A stretch of DNA of 64,000 nucleotides from Gracilaria gracilis (Eukaryota; Rhodophyta; Florideophyceae; Gracilariales; Gracilariaceae): contig JARGSG010000026.1 of NCBI GenBank assembly GCA_030374805.1, positions 186,001 through 250,000 on the forward strand. Reading direction: 5' to 3'. Positions 1 through 10,341 of this stretch are shown here, one piece after another. The notes under the pieces were generated by a model. It was given only the letters and a program-made list of their open reading frames with translations, made no database searches and was not told the origin of the DNA. Numbering within the stretch: the stretch's first letter is position 1; each line of letters starts with the position of its first letter. The translations under genes and the position numbers were made by a program.

Positions 1-18
1 CCAGCAATCAAGCGTCAC

Positions 19-933
19 ATGGAAACTAGAAAACGAAAACCGTACATTCATCCCTCACTTTTGCGCGAGAGCACGCCGCTTGATGGCCGTCATCGTCAAC
101 AATTCAAAGAAACTATCGTGCTGTCTTCGTGGAACGCTGGGAGAATGTCAACATTTAGTGACCGGTACGAGGAGAAAGTCGGTCATCTTTTCCGGTTTAT
201 GGCTGATTCGCAAACCGATATCCTTTCTCTTCAAGAAGTTTGTGAGGGCGTCACAGAAGATATATGTGATCGTTTGCTGGAAAAAACGGGTGTGGTCTGG
301 AGCTCGAGTGAGGCTTACGGACACGGTGAGGAGTTGGGAACTGGACTTTCAACTCTATTTCGTCTTGACAAGTTTTTCGAGCAAGGCGATGTCAGGCCCC
401 TAGACACTCTCCTTTCTGCACTGCCTTTCAGACGTATACCCGAGGTGGTACTGCTAGGCATTAGCGAAAAGGGTGATGAATCTCTAACGCTGATAAATGT
501 GCATCTCGATCAAGCCGACCCTCGGGAAGAGATTGGCGCAGTTGCCGCCATTGTGCAGAAGCTTCGCCAGATATGTCAACATGACGAGGGGGATGAAATG
601 ATTGTTGTGCTTGGAGACTTCAACATGAATCCTGATTCGCTTGCGTTTTCTCCCTTGAGAGACGCAGCGCTTGTTGAATTAATAAGACCACCGACAGAGA
701 CAAGCTTGCTGTGGCACCCTTTCCACACAATACAGTCCACCACTACGATTGGTAACCAGTGGTACGATAACATTTGGATTTCCAAAGGATCTCGGAGTAG
801 AATCAGAGACGCATGGTGCTTCGATTTCGGTGGGCGCCGCCAAAGTCTTGGGCAAAGCGGACACCAATATGCAGCGCAGAAGAGAGCATCTTGCAGTGAC
901 CATCTCCCAATTGTTGCGAGAGTTCAAATCTGA
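19..933 (+). CDS. Endonuclease/exonuclease/phosphatase (DNase I-like) family protein
   Basis: A single open frame of 304 residues carries the landmarks of the EEP fold in order: a WNAG strand near residue 38, a LSLQEV metal-binding strand near 69, NVHLDQ near 160, VLGDFNMNPD near 199, a YDNIWIS strand near 251 and a terminal SDHLPIVARV. The E, D-x-N and S-D-H-L motifs are the metal and catalytic residues of Mg-dependent phosphoesterases (DNase I, APE1, inositol-phosphate 5-phosphatases, deadenylases). The substrate cannot be told from sequence. No signal peptide or membrane segment is evident. There is no in-frame stop between base 1 and the first ATG, so the true start may lie upstream of the window and the N-terminus may be incomplete. 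Confidence 0.8.
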   Translation: METRKRKPYIHPSLLRESTPLDGRHRQQFKETIVLSSWNAGRMSTFSDRYEEKVGHLFRFMADSQTDILSLQEVCEGVTEDICDRLLEKTGVVWSSSEAYGHGEELGTGLSTLFRLDKFFEQGDVRPLDTLLSALPFRRIPEVVLLGISEKGDESLTLINVHLDQADPREEIGAVAAIVQKLRQICQHDEGDEMIVVLGDFNMNPDSLAFSPLRDAALVELIRPPTETSLLWHPFHTIQSTTTIGNQWYDNIWISKGSRSRIRDAWCFDFGGRRQSLGQSGHQYAAQKRASCSDHLPIVARVQI

Positions 934-1501
934 CTATCCTGTACCGTGTAGATGCTAATGCGTTTATCTCATTACACTTTCAACCCTACATCTAAAAGCC
1001 ATTTCGTTTGCTAGTTCACAGACGTCATCATGTACATCATGGTGATGCAGTTTAATAAATAGTGCTTTGTTTGACGAATATCTATTGCGGTTAGGAACAA
1101 GTAGGTTTCCCCCGCCGGCGTGTTACATTCAGATCGAATTGCTGAACTTCAAAGCCAGGATTACTACCAAAATGTGATGTTCTGGCTTTTTGTCGTACTC
1201 AATAGTGGAACTTCTAAGACTGAAGGCAGAGGCAAGGAAAGAAGAAGTCAAACTCGACTGAATTCTCACTTGACCTTTTGCCAAATTTCATCATGTGTTC
1301 TCCATATATCGGGAGCTACATCGTTGCGGCCTCTGTACAAACCATGAAGAGAGAAAGATGCGAAGCATTTTGTGGTACGATGTCCCTTGACAAATGCAAC
1401 TCGTAAGTTTTTATGTTAACATGCTCACCCAACAGTCTTACCAGGCTTTGAGTCGAAGTGACCGCGTTATTTCTTGAAATCGTTGAAGACTAACCAAGTT
1501 C

Positions 1502-1523
1502 CTCTCTCTCTCTCTTTCTCTCT
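1502..1523. repeat. (CT)n microsatellite
   Basis: A run of CT dinucleotides interrupted once by TTT, seen directly in the sequence. Confidence 0.85.
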
Positions 1524-2006
1524 GTTTACGGACACCTCAGTCTCCAATTGGTAAACTCTCTAGAAGGCTGAAAGCTTCCTTCGAAGGACTGAAGCTACCA
1601 TACATTTCTCCATGTCCTATTTTGCTAAGCTCGTACTCAGAAACATATGATCATGGGCCACTATTTGTGTATTGGAAGATGCTTTCTCTCTCTCTCATTT
1701 ATCGGCACATGTAGCTTAGTTACAACTAAGTGTAGTGCGTTTCTAGTTAAAGAAGCGCTTTCTCACTAGGAAGGCCAGCACTTTCTCAGGTCATTTTCGG
1801 TTGATATCAGCAACAACAAGATTCCGATGATGCCTTAGATCCCAAATTCGGGAGAGTAAAGATTTCTTGACGATACGACGCTCATGGTCGTACTTTCTCC
1901 CAATGCGGTGGGTGAAAAACTTAGAGAGCAATGGAAAGCCAGTACTAGTCGGGAAATGGGAGAAAGAATTGTTTTGTCACAAAGTGAGCGTAACATTCGC
2001 AGCCAG

Positions 2007-2103
2007 TGGCTGAGTTTTCTTCTTCTTCTTCTTCTTTATTATGAGCGCGTACGCTAACTCCTCGTAACGCGTGGGGTTTGCTAAATACTGGCTGAGTTTT
2101 CTT
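2007..2103 (-). mobile_element. Short retroposon-like insertion with 15-bp target-site duplication and (AAG)n tail
   Basis: The 15-mer TGGCTGAGTTTTCTT occurs exactly at 2007-2021 and again at 2089-2103, bracketing 67 bp at 2022-2088. Read on the minus strand, the insert ends in TAAAGAAGAAGAAGAAG and the flanking duplication begins with AAGAAAA. A simple-sequence 3' tail plus a duplication of this length is the usual signature of LINE-mediated retroposition of a short non-autonomous element. Similar AGGAGT-AGCG ... TAAAGAAGAAG strings lie on the minus strand near 34205-34240, with a weaker one near 55995-56010. The insert may be a SINE fragment; its origin is not identified. Confidence 0.5.
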
Positions 2104-2601
2104 AAGGTCGTATTATAGGTTGTTGAGGAAATAAGCAAGCCCCTCGCTTCACGAGTAATATACGTGCGTGCTCATAATAGAGAAGAGGAAGACCTTCTAT
2201 GTTTTCTAGCTATAGCATCTCAGTGAGTGAGTTGCATCACTCCAAGATAAGAAGATTTGTTAACTTACCTCAAACAATACATTCTACATGAGCTCTAAAA
2301 CGCAAGTAACTTGTCAAGATGGAACCAAGCGAAAAATGGTATGCTAACGTTCTCAACCATAAACCCCACAAGTTGGGCAACTTAGGTTGTACACCCAGAA
2401 CACATAATCCGCTAAGGATCATGATGATAAGGATATCAAGATAAAGCCATGTAAAGAAACGTGTGCGGAAGAAGCTGTTTACACCACAAGCAAACGATCA
2501 GAGTGATCCATTTGAAGGTTTGGTCTTCGTGAGCATCAATTCCACAACCCTTCAATGCTACATCGCAGAGTAAGACTCACGGAAACATAACAAAAGAAGA
2601 C

Positions 2602-3513
2602 CTAACTGTGTTTCGTACGAGCTCCCGCATTTCGAAGCTCTCTTGTCACATCGTCATAACCATTGTACATTGACAAAAGGAGGGCTGTCTGTCCCCTATT
2701 GTCCTCTGCATCAATATCAGTGTTTTTCACTCGTACCAAATCACGTACAACATCAAAGTGCCCACCCAAAGCGGCGTGATGCAAACCATTTAAGCCTCCA
2801 CAATCTTTGCCATAGATAGATGACGCGTCCAACTCAAGTACGTATCGTACGAACGCACATTGGCCCATTGCACAGGCCTCAACAGCAGGTGTCATACCGC
2901 TTGCTTCTTTCGCTCCCAAGGACCCTCCATGTGCAACAAGCACCTTAGCACATGCAACCGAACCAGCACGCGCAGCATAATGAAGCGGCCGTCTTCCATT
3001 TTTTGTGCAGGCATGCACATCACTACCATGCGATAAAAGCAATCGAACATCTGTCGCGCAATCAGCCCGGGCGCTTAAATGAAGAGCGGTTTCCCCAGTG
3101 CGGTTCACCAGATCTGCGCGTGCTCCAGCCTCCAGAAGCTCAGTCACAGCTGCGGAATTCGCACGCGCGCACGCGATCATGAGAGGCGTCCAATCTCCAC
3201 TCTTCACCGCATCAACGCGAGCACCGTTTTGAACGAGCAAGTGAATTGTTTTCGGACACCCACGCCAAGCGGCCTCATGCAGAACGGTCTTGTTTTGATT
3301 GCCGTAACCACGGGCGTTTATATCGGCGCCGTGGGCGAGGAGTATAGGTGCCACTTGATCAGGTTGCGGATTGTGTGCTACGACGAAATGCAAGGCAGAG
3401 GCATCATCCGCGCTCCTTGCGTGCACCACATCGGGAAAGGAAAGAATCAGCCGTCGTATGTTTTCAGGGGAATCTGAGCGAAAGCGTTTGAGAAAGCGCG
3501 CTTCGGGTCTCAT
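2602..3513 (-). CDS. Ankyrin-repeat protein
   Basis: This 303-residue single-exon protein is almost entirely ankyrin repeats. About eight units with the G-TPLH-AA and LL--GA-- consensus run from residue 35 to the end. They include LHEAAWRG, WTPLMIACARAN, ETALHLSARA, RRPLHYAARAG and LNGLHHAALGG. The stretch around VDAVKSGDWTPLMIACAR and the following unit resemble vertebrate ANKRD16, an ankyrin protein linked to alanyl-tRNA synthetase proofreading. Ankyrin repeats converge easily, so that similarity is only suggestive. No catalytic domain, signal peptide or membrane segment is seen. The role is presumably protein binding in the cytosol or nucleus. Confidence 0.85.
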   Translation of the reverse strand: MRPEARFLKRFRSDSPENIRRLILSFPDVVHARSADDASALHFVVAHNPQPDQVAPILLAHGADINARGYGNQNKTVLHEAAWRGCPKTIHLLVQNGARVDAVKSGDWTPLMIACARANSAAVTELLEAGARADLVNRTGETALHLSARADCATDVRLLLSHGSDVHACTKNGRRPLHYAARAGSVACAKVLVAHGGSLGAKEASGMTPAVEACAMGQCAFVRYVLELDASSIYGKDCGGLNGLHHAALGGHFDVVRDLVRVKNTDIDAEDNRGQTALLLSMYNGYDDVTRELRNAGARTKHS

Positions 3514-4120
3514 CGCGGAGGCATCGTTCTACCACATGCATATCGCGGCGTTCGTTTTGATTTAGAATAATGAAAGGAAGCGCTGGCCTTCCTCGTGTGA
3601 GCGAACGTTTCTTTCAACAGAAACGGTCTGCGCTAAAGTTGCAGTAAAGATTGTGCTCTGATACAGAGAGAAGGAAGCGGATGGAAGAGAAATATCGTGG
3701 AAGTGGTCGAGAGTTGATAGTCGCCCTTGGATCAATTTTCGCTTTGCATCTCGGGTTTGCATTTCTCTTACAGAGCAAGAGATAATTTACATTGGCGGTT
3801 CAACAGCCAATGACAAGCCAGCGCCTCCAAATCAGATTCTGGGGCCATCTTGGATATGGCCACGAGGGTTTCCAGCCACAAGGCGCTGAATCTGAAGGAG
3901 CCCGTCTCTCAACGAATCCATGAGTCACTCACTGTTTGTTCTCTTTCACACGACATAAGCTTCGCTAGCGTACATATCAGACTTGAAACGCAGTGTTCCA
4001 ATTGCAGAAGTATTTTTCTCTCGACGAAACGGTCCCTGCAGTAGCGACGTGAACTTGCCGTGAACAATACCATCGATTTACCCTCTTTCTTCAGGACTGG
4101 AGAAGGTATACCTGCTAACA
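3514..4120. other. Divergent intergenic region
   Basis: This stretch separates the divergently transcribed ankyrin and DUF1825 genes and probably carries both promoters. No clear TATA box or conserved gene is seen. Confidence 0.5.
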
Positions 4121-4713
4121 ATGATGAATCGCAACATGTTGGTGAATAAGTGCCCAGCTTTTACTGCTCCAACTCCGTTATCATTTTCTAGAGCTCCTGC
4201 GAGGATTAATGTATGCAGACAACTAAGCCAGATGCCACAGACGAGTACAACCCGCCACCGTCGAGCTAGAGTGTCCATGATCGGTCCGTTCTTCCCGGAT
4301 TTTTCAGACAGTAAGCTCATGAAGTCCGAAATTGTAAGAAAGGAAATGGGTTCTCTTGAGCGAGATTACATGGAGCTGGCGAGGTTGGGAACAAGATACC
4401 AGGTGCGTTTTCCACAAAGAGCGCAAGGCAAAGTCCAAATGCGTCGATTCAAGTTTTCTAACCAAGTTTACGTCCTTGTTTCCAGACCTTTGACCGTGAA
4501 GGAAAGCATATGTTCATTGACTCTGCTTTAGACGTTGTTGACAGATTCGCTATCTTTCTCACACGTCTCAAGTTGAGTGACGAATTCTCCGCACAAATGT
4601 TCATCAAACAGTACTCGGTAAAGCTACAAGAGTACGGTCTCACAATTGACAGCCTCATCGAAAACACCAAGCGCAGCTTAGAAATGATGCGGACGGAAAT
4701 CCCAGACGCGTAA
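4121..4713 (+). CDS. DUF1825 family protein, plastid-targeted, two exons
   Basis: Exons 4121-4402 and 4486-4713 join in phase 0 across an 83-bp intron (donor GTGCGT, acceptor TTTCCAG), giving 169 residues. From about residue 53 the mature part follows the cyanobacterial DUF1825 pattern end to end: F(F)-D-S-x-x-(M)-x-x-E-x-V near the start, then FDREGKHMFID, the L-x-x-R-x-x-F-x-x-R-x-x-LSDEFSAQM core, and a C-terminal LE-MM-TE helix. The family is short, all-helical and typical of cyanobacteria; its function is unknown. The first ~52 residues are rich in Ser, Thr, Arg and Ala, lack acidic residues and look like a transit peptide. This suggests a plastid protein inherited from the endosymbiont. 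The join across the intron restores the otherwise missing TFDREGK segment, which supports the gene model. Confidence 0.85.
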
Positions 4714-4849
4714 GCACCTCCATCGTCGCCATTGAACGCCACCTGACAAATCTGAGAAACATCGAAAGTCGTGCGATCGACCTTGGCATTTGTTCAAACT
4801 GCTTAGAAAACCATATGTCCTCTACTGGATTATTTCCTTATTCCATCAA

Positions 4850-7800
4850 TCACCGTACAGCTTGCATACGACCGGTCTTCAAACGTTTTCTCTTCATGTT
4901 GTGTACTCTGGCTTCTGCGTCACGGAAAGGCGTATCATCCCGATCTGCGAGTTCTGTCTGCCAAAACTGTAAGGCTGCGCCGTTGAACCCCAATCTTTTT
5001 CGGATGTTGTTTGTGTGCTGTTTCATTCGCTCTTGGAGGTCCGATAGAAGCTTTCGACTTGCAGCTCCTGCCGTTATCTGACTGTGATGAAGTTTGATCA
5101 TGTACAAACACGCACGAATTAACATTTCTGCCGAGAGCATCGCCGATTTGCACTTTGGGTCGAGAAGTCTGCCACAATAGTTCAATAGTTCTATTGCAGC
5201 ACCCAAGGGTAAAATATGTAGAGCTTCGTCAAGGTCTGCTGTCTTAATTTGCTCCAGAGTTCTAAGTATGTAAGCATCCGGGGAAAGCCCCAGCATCATC
5301 GGGTTTGGCGCTTCATCCGAGGCAGTTGCCAACCGTTCTTCTTCCTCTGCGCAGTACTTCAGAGCTTCTAAAAGTCGCTCCCCTCCCTTCACAGTGTCCA
5401 ATGATCTTTTTCCGGCAGCAGACGCCTCCCCTTTTGATAGATCCTTCATGAACCCAACATCTCCCTTCTTGTCCTTCGAAGCGTCTTTGAGGTCCTCCTC
5501 AATTAGGGCCGACTCAAACATTTCGTCCATTCTCTTGTCTCGCTCCTCCTCTAAAAATATGGGCTCGTCTGAGCGTCTCCATACTCTGAGAAGTTTATCA
5601 TGGCTGGCTGATGCTATAATTTCCCCATCACTACTTGTTGTTACTGTCCATACTTCTCCTCTTTGACCTTCAATTTCACAAACAAACTCAAACTTGTCTG
5701 TATCCCAGTACTTGATAGTGCCGTCCCGTGAGCCAGAGAACATATAGTGCGTATTCGGCTGAAACACCAAAGATAGAACAGATTCGGAGTGCGCCCGAAG
5801 GCTGCGTCGGCAGTCTCCGAAGTCCATGCCCCAAAGTTTAATTGTCTTATCTGCTGAACCTGTTGCGAGTATCAAACCATCACTAGACACGTCAAGAGAC
5901 ATCACAGGGAGACGGTGACCGTAAAAGCTCAAGTATGGTTCAAAGGTATCCATGAAGAACGCTCGAACTGTGGAGTCCATTAGCGCCACAATGAGTACAG
6001 GGCGCTCACGACCAAAGGCAACTTTGACGCAGAGAACCTCGTCTGGCATCTCCAAAACTTGCTTCTGCTTCAGATCTCCTTTCTTGTTCATTAAGATATC
6101 TTCAAAGTCCCACATGCAGACTCTTTTGTCCGAACCACCAGTGATTATCATGTCTGCTTCATAAATCTTGTTGTCAAGACACATGCTCCATATTTCCTTC
6201 TTATGGGCATCTCTCTGTTCCGCAATCAGTGCCCCAGAACCTACGTTGTAAACATAAAGCTCCCCAGTCTTGGTCCCAACTGCTGCGATGCGACCTTCTG
6301 CACCGAGAAACTGCGTGCAAAGGCCGTAGCCGCCAAACTTCATCGACCTAATACACTTTTGGGTTGCCACGTTCCACAGCTTCAGGGAACCGTCACTTGC
6401 GGAAAGCAATGTGTTGTCATCAGGAGCAAGAGATACAGAACGAACATCACTTCGATGACCTTCAAATTCAAGATTGGTCAGTTTCTTTATCTCGCTCGAG
6501 TTGGGAACTGGTTTCGTTGTGTCCCCATTACCTTCCTTCGCGCGCTTCTTTGTCTTCTTCGTAGTAGCAACAAAGGCTTTGTGCACTTCAATACTAGTGT
6601 CCTTCGCTTGAACGAGCAATTGTAGTTCTGTCTGGCCAACTTGGTCCTTTCGCTTTTCTAATTTGGTTTCCAAGAAGCTAATCGAACGAAGCTTTTTTGA
6701 CATTCGCACTTGCCTTATGCTGTACATAAAGTCTCGCATTTCAAGACTGAGCGAAATCGTTTGCTTCTGAGCATCCAAATTCTGTTGGAGAACCGAATCA
6801 CTCCACCCTTTCTCTTGTGCTGTGGCCTCCAAATCCTTCTGACTTGCTTCTCTTTCTTTCTTCTCACGCCTCTTGCGATGACTTTCTGCTTTCTTTGAAC
6901 TTCGGACCGAAAATATCTCAGCGTTTTTGTCGGCTGCGCCCACTAGCATAAATGTCTCTCTTCCGATTACTGTGAACCGAATGGAGTTGACCCGTTCGGC
7001 CGCTGTCTGTCTTTCTACTGAGCCAATCGCTTTAAAAACAGTCTCACTATCAAAAGAACGTAGGTCTCCATTTTCTTCTTGGCCATTTAACGTGGAAGAC
7101 TCTTCTGTCCTATCCCGAAGACGAAAACCTTTCAGTTCAGCACCAACACTGCCAGTGACAAGAAGAGAGTTGCTTGGGTCGAGCTGCATGGACCAGACTT
7201 CAGCGCGATAGCCAACCATAGTTTGAACACAGTGTTGTGTGTCTACGTCATAGACTCTTATCGTCCCATCCTTAGACGACGAAACTATGTATGAGTTCGA
7301 TTGTCGCTTGAAGTAGATAACGCCTGTGACAGCATCATGATGTACAGGAAGACGGAAAACCCCGTTTCCATCTGCGGTGTTCCACATAATGACGTCTCCA
7401 TCGTTCGACCCGCTTACAAGCGTGGCAGGGCGCACTCTGGTTTCCGAATTCGCCAAGTCTTGTACCGCAATCTTCTCAAATGTAAGGCAAGACACACCAG
7501 AACGATGGCCATTGAATGTCACAAGCGGGTCGGGTTCTTGCTCTTCAAAAGCCGAATGCATGGCCTTCACGTTTGAAGAAACCTCCCAAAGCCGTATTGA
7601 GCCGTCTGCATAGCCACTGGCAATTGTTTCACCGCCATGTGAAACAGCAATTGCCTGAACAGGACCAGCCTTTCTCGTAGCAACATTGCCAAGTCTAACG
7701 ACTGATTCGCCAGTACGCAAATTCCAAATTACGATGGTGTCTCCGGCGGCACATGCTATGAAAGGCGAATCATTTTCATTCTTAACCTCAATGCACGCAG

Positions 7801-7864
7801 CTGTGTTACTCGCTACGACGCCGAAAGCGGCGACTTGCTCATATTTTAAATACGCCTTTACCAT
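4850..7864 (-). CDS. UTP12: U3 snoRNP protein UTP12 / WDR3 (SSU processome, UTP-B)
   Basis: A single exon encodes 1004 residues, close to WDR3/Utp12 in other eukaryotes (about 940). The N-terminus (KAYLKYEQ-AAFGVV) matches the family start. Two WD40 propellers follow: many units end in WD-like motifs (VIWNLRTGE, IRLWEVSS, IMWNTADG, IRVYDVDT, then SLKLWNV, VCMWDFED, IKLWGMDF, IKYWDTDK, LRVWRRSD). The C-terminal helical Utp12 domain runs from about residue 760 (LGLSPDAYILRTLEQI ... LLNYCGRLL). A basic, coiled insert between the propellers (KKAESHRKRREKKEREA) suits a nucleolar protein. UTP12 acts in the UTP-B complex on nascent pre-18S rRNA. UTP21, another UTP-B subunit, lies at 43317. Confidence 0.95.
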   Translation of the reverse strand: MVKAYLKYEQVAAFGVVASNTAACIEVKNENDSPFIACAAGDTIVIWNLRTGESVVRLGNVATRKAGPVQAIAVSHGGETIASGYADGSIRLWEVSSNVKAMHSAFEEQEPDPLVTFNGHRSGVSCLTFEKIAVQDLANSETRVRPATLVSGSNDGDVIMWNTADGNGVFRLPVHHDAVTGVIYFKRQSNSYIVSSSKDGTIRVYDVDTQHCVQTMVGYRAEVWSMQLDPSNSLLVTGSVGAELKGFRLRDRTEESSTLNGQEENGDLRSFDSETVFKAIGSVERQTAAERVNSIRFTVIGRETFMLVGAADKNAEIFSVRSSKKAESHRKRREKKEREASQKDLEATAQEKGWSDSVLQQNLDAQKQTISLSLEMRDFMYSIRQVRMSKKLRSISFLETKLEKRKDQVGQTELQLLVQAKDTSIEVHKAFVATTKKTKKRAKEGNGDTTKPVPNSSEIKKLTNLEFEGHRSDVRSVSLAPDDNTLLSASDGSLKLWNVATQKCIRSMKFGGYGLCTQFLGAEGRIAAVGTKTGELYVYNVGSGALIAEQRDAHKKEIWSMCLDNKIYEADMIITGGSDKRVCMWDFEDILMNKKGDLKQKQVLEMPDEVLCVKVAFGRERPVLIVALMDSTVRAFFMDTFEPYLSFYGHRLPVMSLDVSSDGLILATGSADKTIKLWGMDFGDCRRSLRAHSESVLSLVFQPNTHYMFSGSRDGTIKYWDTDKFEFVCEIEGQRGEVWTVTTSSDGEIIASASHDKLLRVWRRSDEPIFLEEERDKRMDEMFESALIEEDLKDASKDKKGDVGFMKDLSKGEASAAGKRSLDTVKGGERLLEALKYCAEEEERLATASDEAPNPMMLGLSPDAYILRTLEQIKTADLDEALHILPLGAAIELLNYCGRLLDPKCKSAMLSAEMLIRACLYMIKLHHSQITAGAASRKLLSDLQERMKQHTNNIRKRLGFNGAALQFWQTELADRDDTPFRDAEARVHNMKRKRLKTGRMQAVR

Positions 7865-8714
7865 GACTTTTTCCTGTTATTCAGCTACGGAGCCAGACCT
7901 CCTCCTGTCTCACAGCTGTACATATATGGTAAACATGATATAGCTTTGCAGGGAGTAGGCATCAACAGACGTTATCGGCTCGTCGACGGCGGGATTCTTC
8001 GTTCGCATGGCAGACAAGTCGGACTACCGTAGCTTGTTTTTTTGAAATTTTTATGCATGCAAGAGTGCCGCTGTACCCTTGTACAACGGTTCCTGCACCT
8101 GTAAAAAAGCGAAAACATTCATTTCATGTGAGAAAGGGTTACAACTTGAAATTTGGAAGGGTTGATTAACCAATCGGGACTAAGGTGAAACCCTCCAACT
8201 TGGCTTTGTAACTGCTCAGTACCTAATGCGTATCGGCTGGAGTATTTTGTACAATCAAAGGACATCTTCGAAACGAGGGTTTTGCGTTTCGAAGGCTATC
8301 TATGTCCCCTTTCCCAATACAAAAGTACCTATATCATGAAAACAAATGACTCATCCCGCCTTATTTTGCTAAAGAACGCAAACCGCAGTAGAGGTTACCT
8401 ATCTACTTTTGTTGCAACAAATTTATATGAGCAGTTTACACGCCATATCATGAGAAAGATATGTCCTCCCAAATTCAGTTTGTCTCCATCGTAGTCATAA
8501 AACGGTTTCAAACAATCTCTATGTTGTAGACCATCATTGCAAACATTACCACAGATTCAATGCATAGCAAACCTGCCACTTAAAAAAGCGACCCGCTCGT
8601 AGCTCACACTCAAAAACCTAGCGCGCCAACAACCGAAACACCAAGAGTTCCTGCAACCGAAGCGACCAAACTGCCAAAGATCCGACCACCCGCATCACCG
8701 TCTCGCCAAGCAAC
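7865..8714. other. Intergenic region upstream of UTP12
   Basis: About 850 bp between the start of UTP12 and the transposase remnant. No gene is recognised. Part of it may belong to the transposon, but no terminal inverted repeat pairing with sequence beyond 10341 could be picked out by eye. Confidence 0.5.
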
Positions 8715-10341
8715 ATGACTTCCCATTCCAGTACAGTGTACAAATGTTTCCAGTCCGAACTGTTTGAGCGATACCAGAACGGACGGTCGTACTACGAGCT
8801 GCAAGAGCTGTACGGCATTCCATGGTACCGCTTTCGAAACGCATATATCAAATGGCTTGACCAAAGCAGTGAATGCAACCCAAGTGCACCCGAAGAGATA
8901 TGCTTGAAGCTCAATCGACCTGGCCGTCCAAGAATTCTGACCGACGAAGAAAAAAAGAACATAACAACCATGGTTAGTATGTATCCAAAGCGGAACACGC
9001 CGTTGACGAAATCTTGTTTGATTGACCTTACTGCTCACTACATTTCTACGCTCTCGGATGTAAGGAAAACGGAGATCACTTTTTCTAACAACCGTCCGTC
9101 CGAGAAGTGGGTTAGGCTCTTCTGTGAGCGCCATGATATAAAGTACCAAACGGTCCAAGCAATTGAGAATCCTCGAGTACAAGCCGTCACGCCGCAAAAT
9201 ATTGGCCGGTTTTTCTAAATGCTGAATGCCGTGATGACGAAGTACCGCATCAATAGCCCAAGCCAGGTATTCAATATCGACGAGTCGGGTGCTTCATTCG
9301 GGAAAGTTTTAGGCCGCAGCGCTCGGAAAGGGTTGAGTAACTTGGGTGTTGGAGGTCGTCTCATCCACAAAGTTTGCCGCGTAAAAGCAGCTAAAGACAG
9401 AGTCACTGTTATTCCGGTAGTCTGCGCCGATGGATCCACAATGTAACCGGTAATTGTCTTCTGGGGATCCAACGCTCACTATCGCAAGAAAGATAGTGGC
9501 GTGTACGAAACACTTCATGATCTCCTACCCCCGTGCCATTTCTATCAAAGAAGTATTCCAGGTGTCAACAAGTCCATCTTTCACGATTGGGCCACCAGGT
9601 TGGTTGACGAAGTTAATGCGCGGAGGCACGATGACTCTTTCTATCTTCTTGTGTTTGATGGGTAAAAATAGCACATCCAGTTCAAGACCCTACAGTTTCT
9701 CCGTGAGAATAATATTATCGCAGTCGCGCTCCCATCCAAGACATCTCACATACTGCAACCGTTAGATTTGTCAGTGTTTTTCGCCGTACAAATCTTCCGT
9801 GCAAAAGGAAATACATCACCTATCGAGAGTGAAGTCAGAGATTGATGTGTTTGACATCGCTACAATTATTCGTTATTCGTTATCGGATGCGCTTACCGTG
9901 CGAAATATTCAAGGAGGGTTCCGTAGGACGGAGATTTGGAACTATGAAATGCGGCGATCGTCCCCCGTAGCATTACCTCTCAGCAACTAGAGAGGTGATG
10001 GTAGTTCAAAGGAAGAGCTGGAAGCCATCATGCACTCGTATGAAAGCCAACACTGTACATTTGCAAGCGGGGCCAACGTCATTGAGCAGGGTACTTTAAA
10101 TATTCGCACAACGCAAGGAGGCCATGTTACAGCTGCAGCAGTTCTTACTGTGCTGAAAGATCGCGACCGCCGCAGAGAGGAACGCGAAACTCCAGCAGAT
10201 TTTCGTCGTTTGGATAATCGTTCCGAACAGCGCGCACTTGTTCGTGATTGTTTGAACACATCTCGCAGCAGTCGCCGCGCTGTAGCGCGCGCACGAACGG
10301 CGAATATTGCTCGCTTGAGAGATGAGCGCGGAGAGTGGTAG
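8715..10341 (+). pseudogene. Degenerate pogo/Tigger-like DDE transposase
   Basis: Conceptual translation gives, in order, a psq-type helix-turn-helix region, GRPRILTDEEKKNI, the CENP-B-type binding pattern PSEKWVRLFCERH, then the DDE_1 catalytic core: VFNIDESG (first Asp), an LLVFDG strand (second Asp) and ENNIIAVALPSKTSHILQPL. The C-terminus has the usual FDIA---------ALT--NI--GFR-TEIW pattern. The gene is broken by in-frame stops at 9216-9218, 9444-9446, 9663-9665, 9669-9671 and 9988-9990. A frame change near 9790-9800 moves the reading frame by one base before 9988. Each stop falls inside otherwise well conserved family sequence, so this is a decayed copy rather than several small genes. 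It is an old transposon insertion with no function expected of the protein. Confidence 0.88.

Larger units (their letters stand above)
934..2601. other. Intergenic region without a recognisable gene
   Basis: About 1.7 kb between two convergent genes. It holds a CT-rich microsatellite near 1502-1523, a second short CT run near 1684, and a 67-bp insertion flanked by 15-bp direct repeats at 2007-2103 (listed separately). Open frames here are short and show no family resemblance. Confidence 0.6.

Noticed and set aside
8610-9197. 195-codon frame on the minus strand
   Set aside because: It lies antisense to the transposase and shows no family resemblance.
9216-9990. Reassigned stop codons (an alternative genetic code) as an explanation of TAA/TAG inside the transposase
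   Set aside because: All other long genes use TAA, TAG and TGA as normal ends and contain none internally, and the transposase also has a frame change, so decay is the simpler reading.
10030-10341. Separate 103-residue gene
   Set aside because: It continues in the same frame as the transposase C-terminus upstream of a single stop at 9988, so it is treated as part of the pseudogene.
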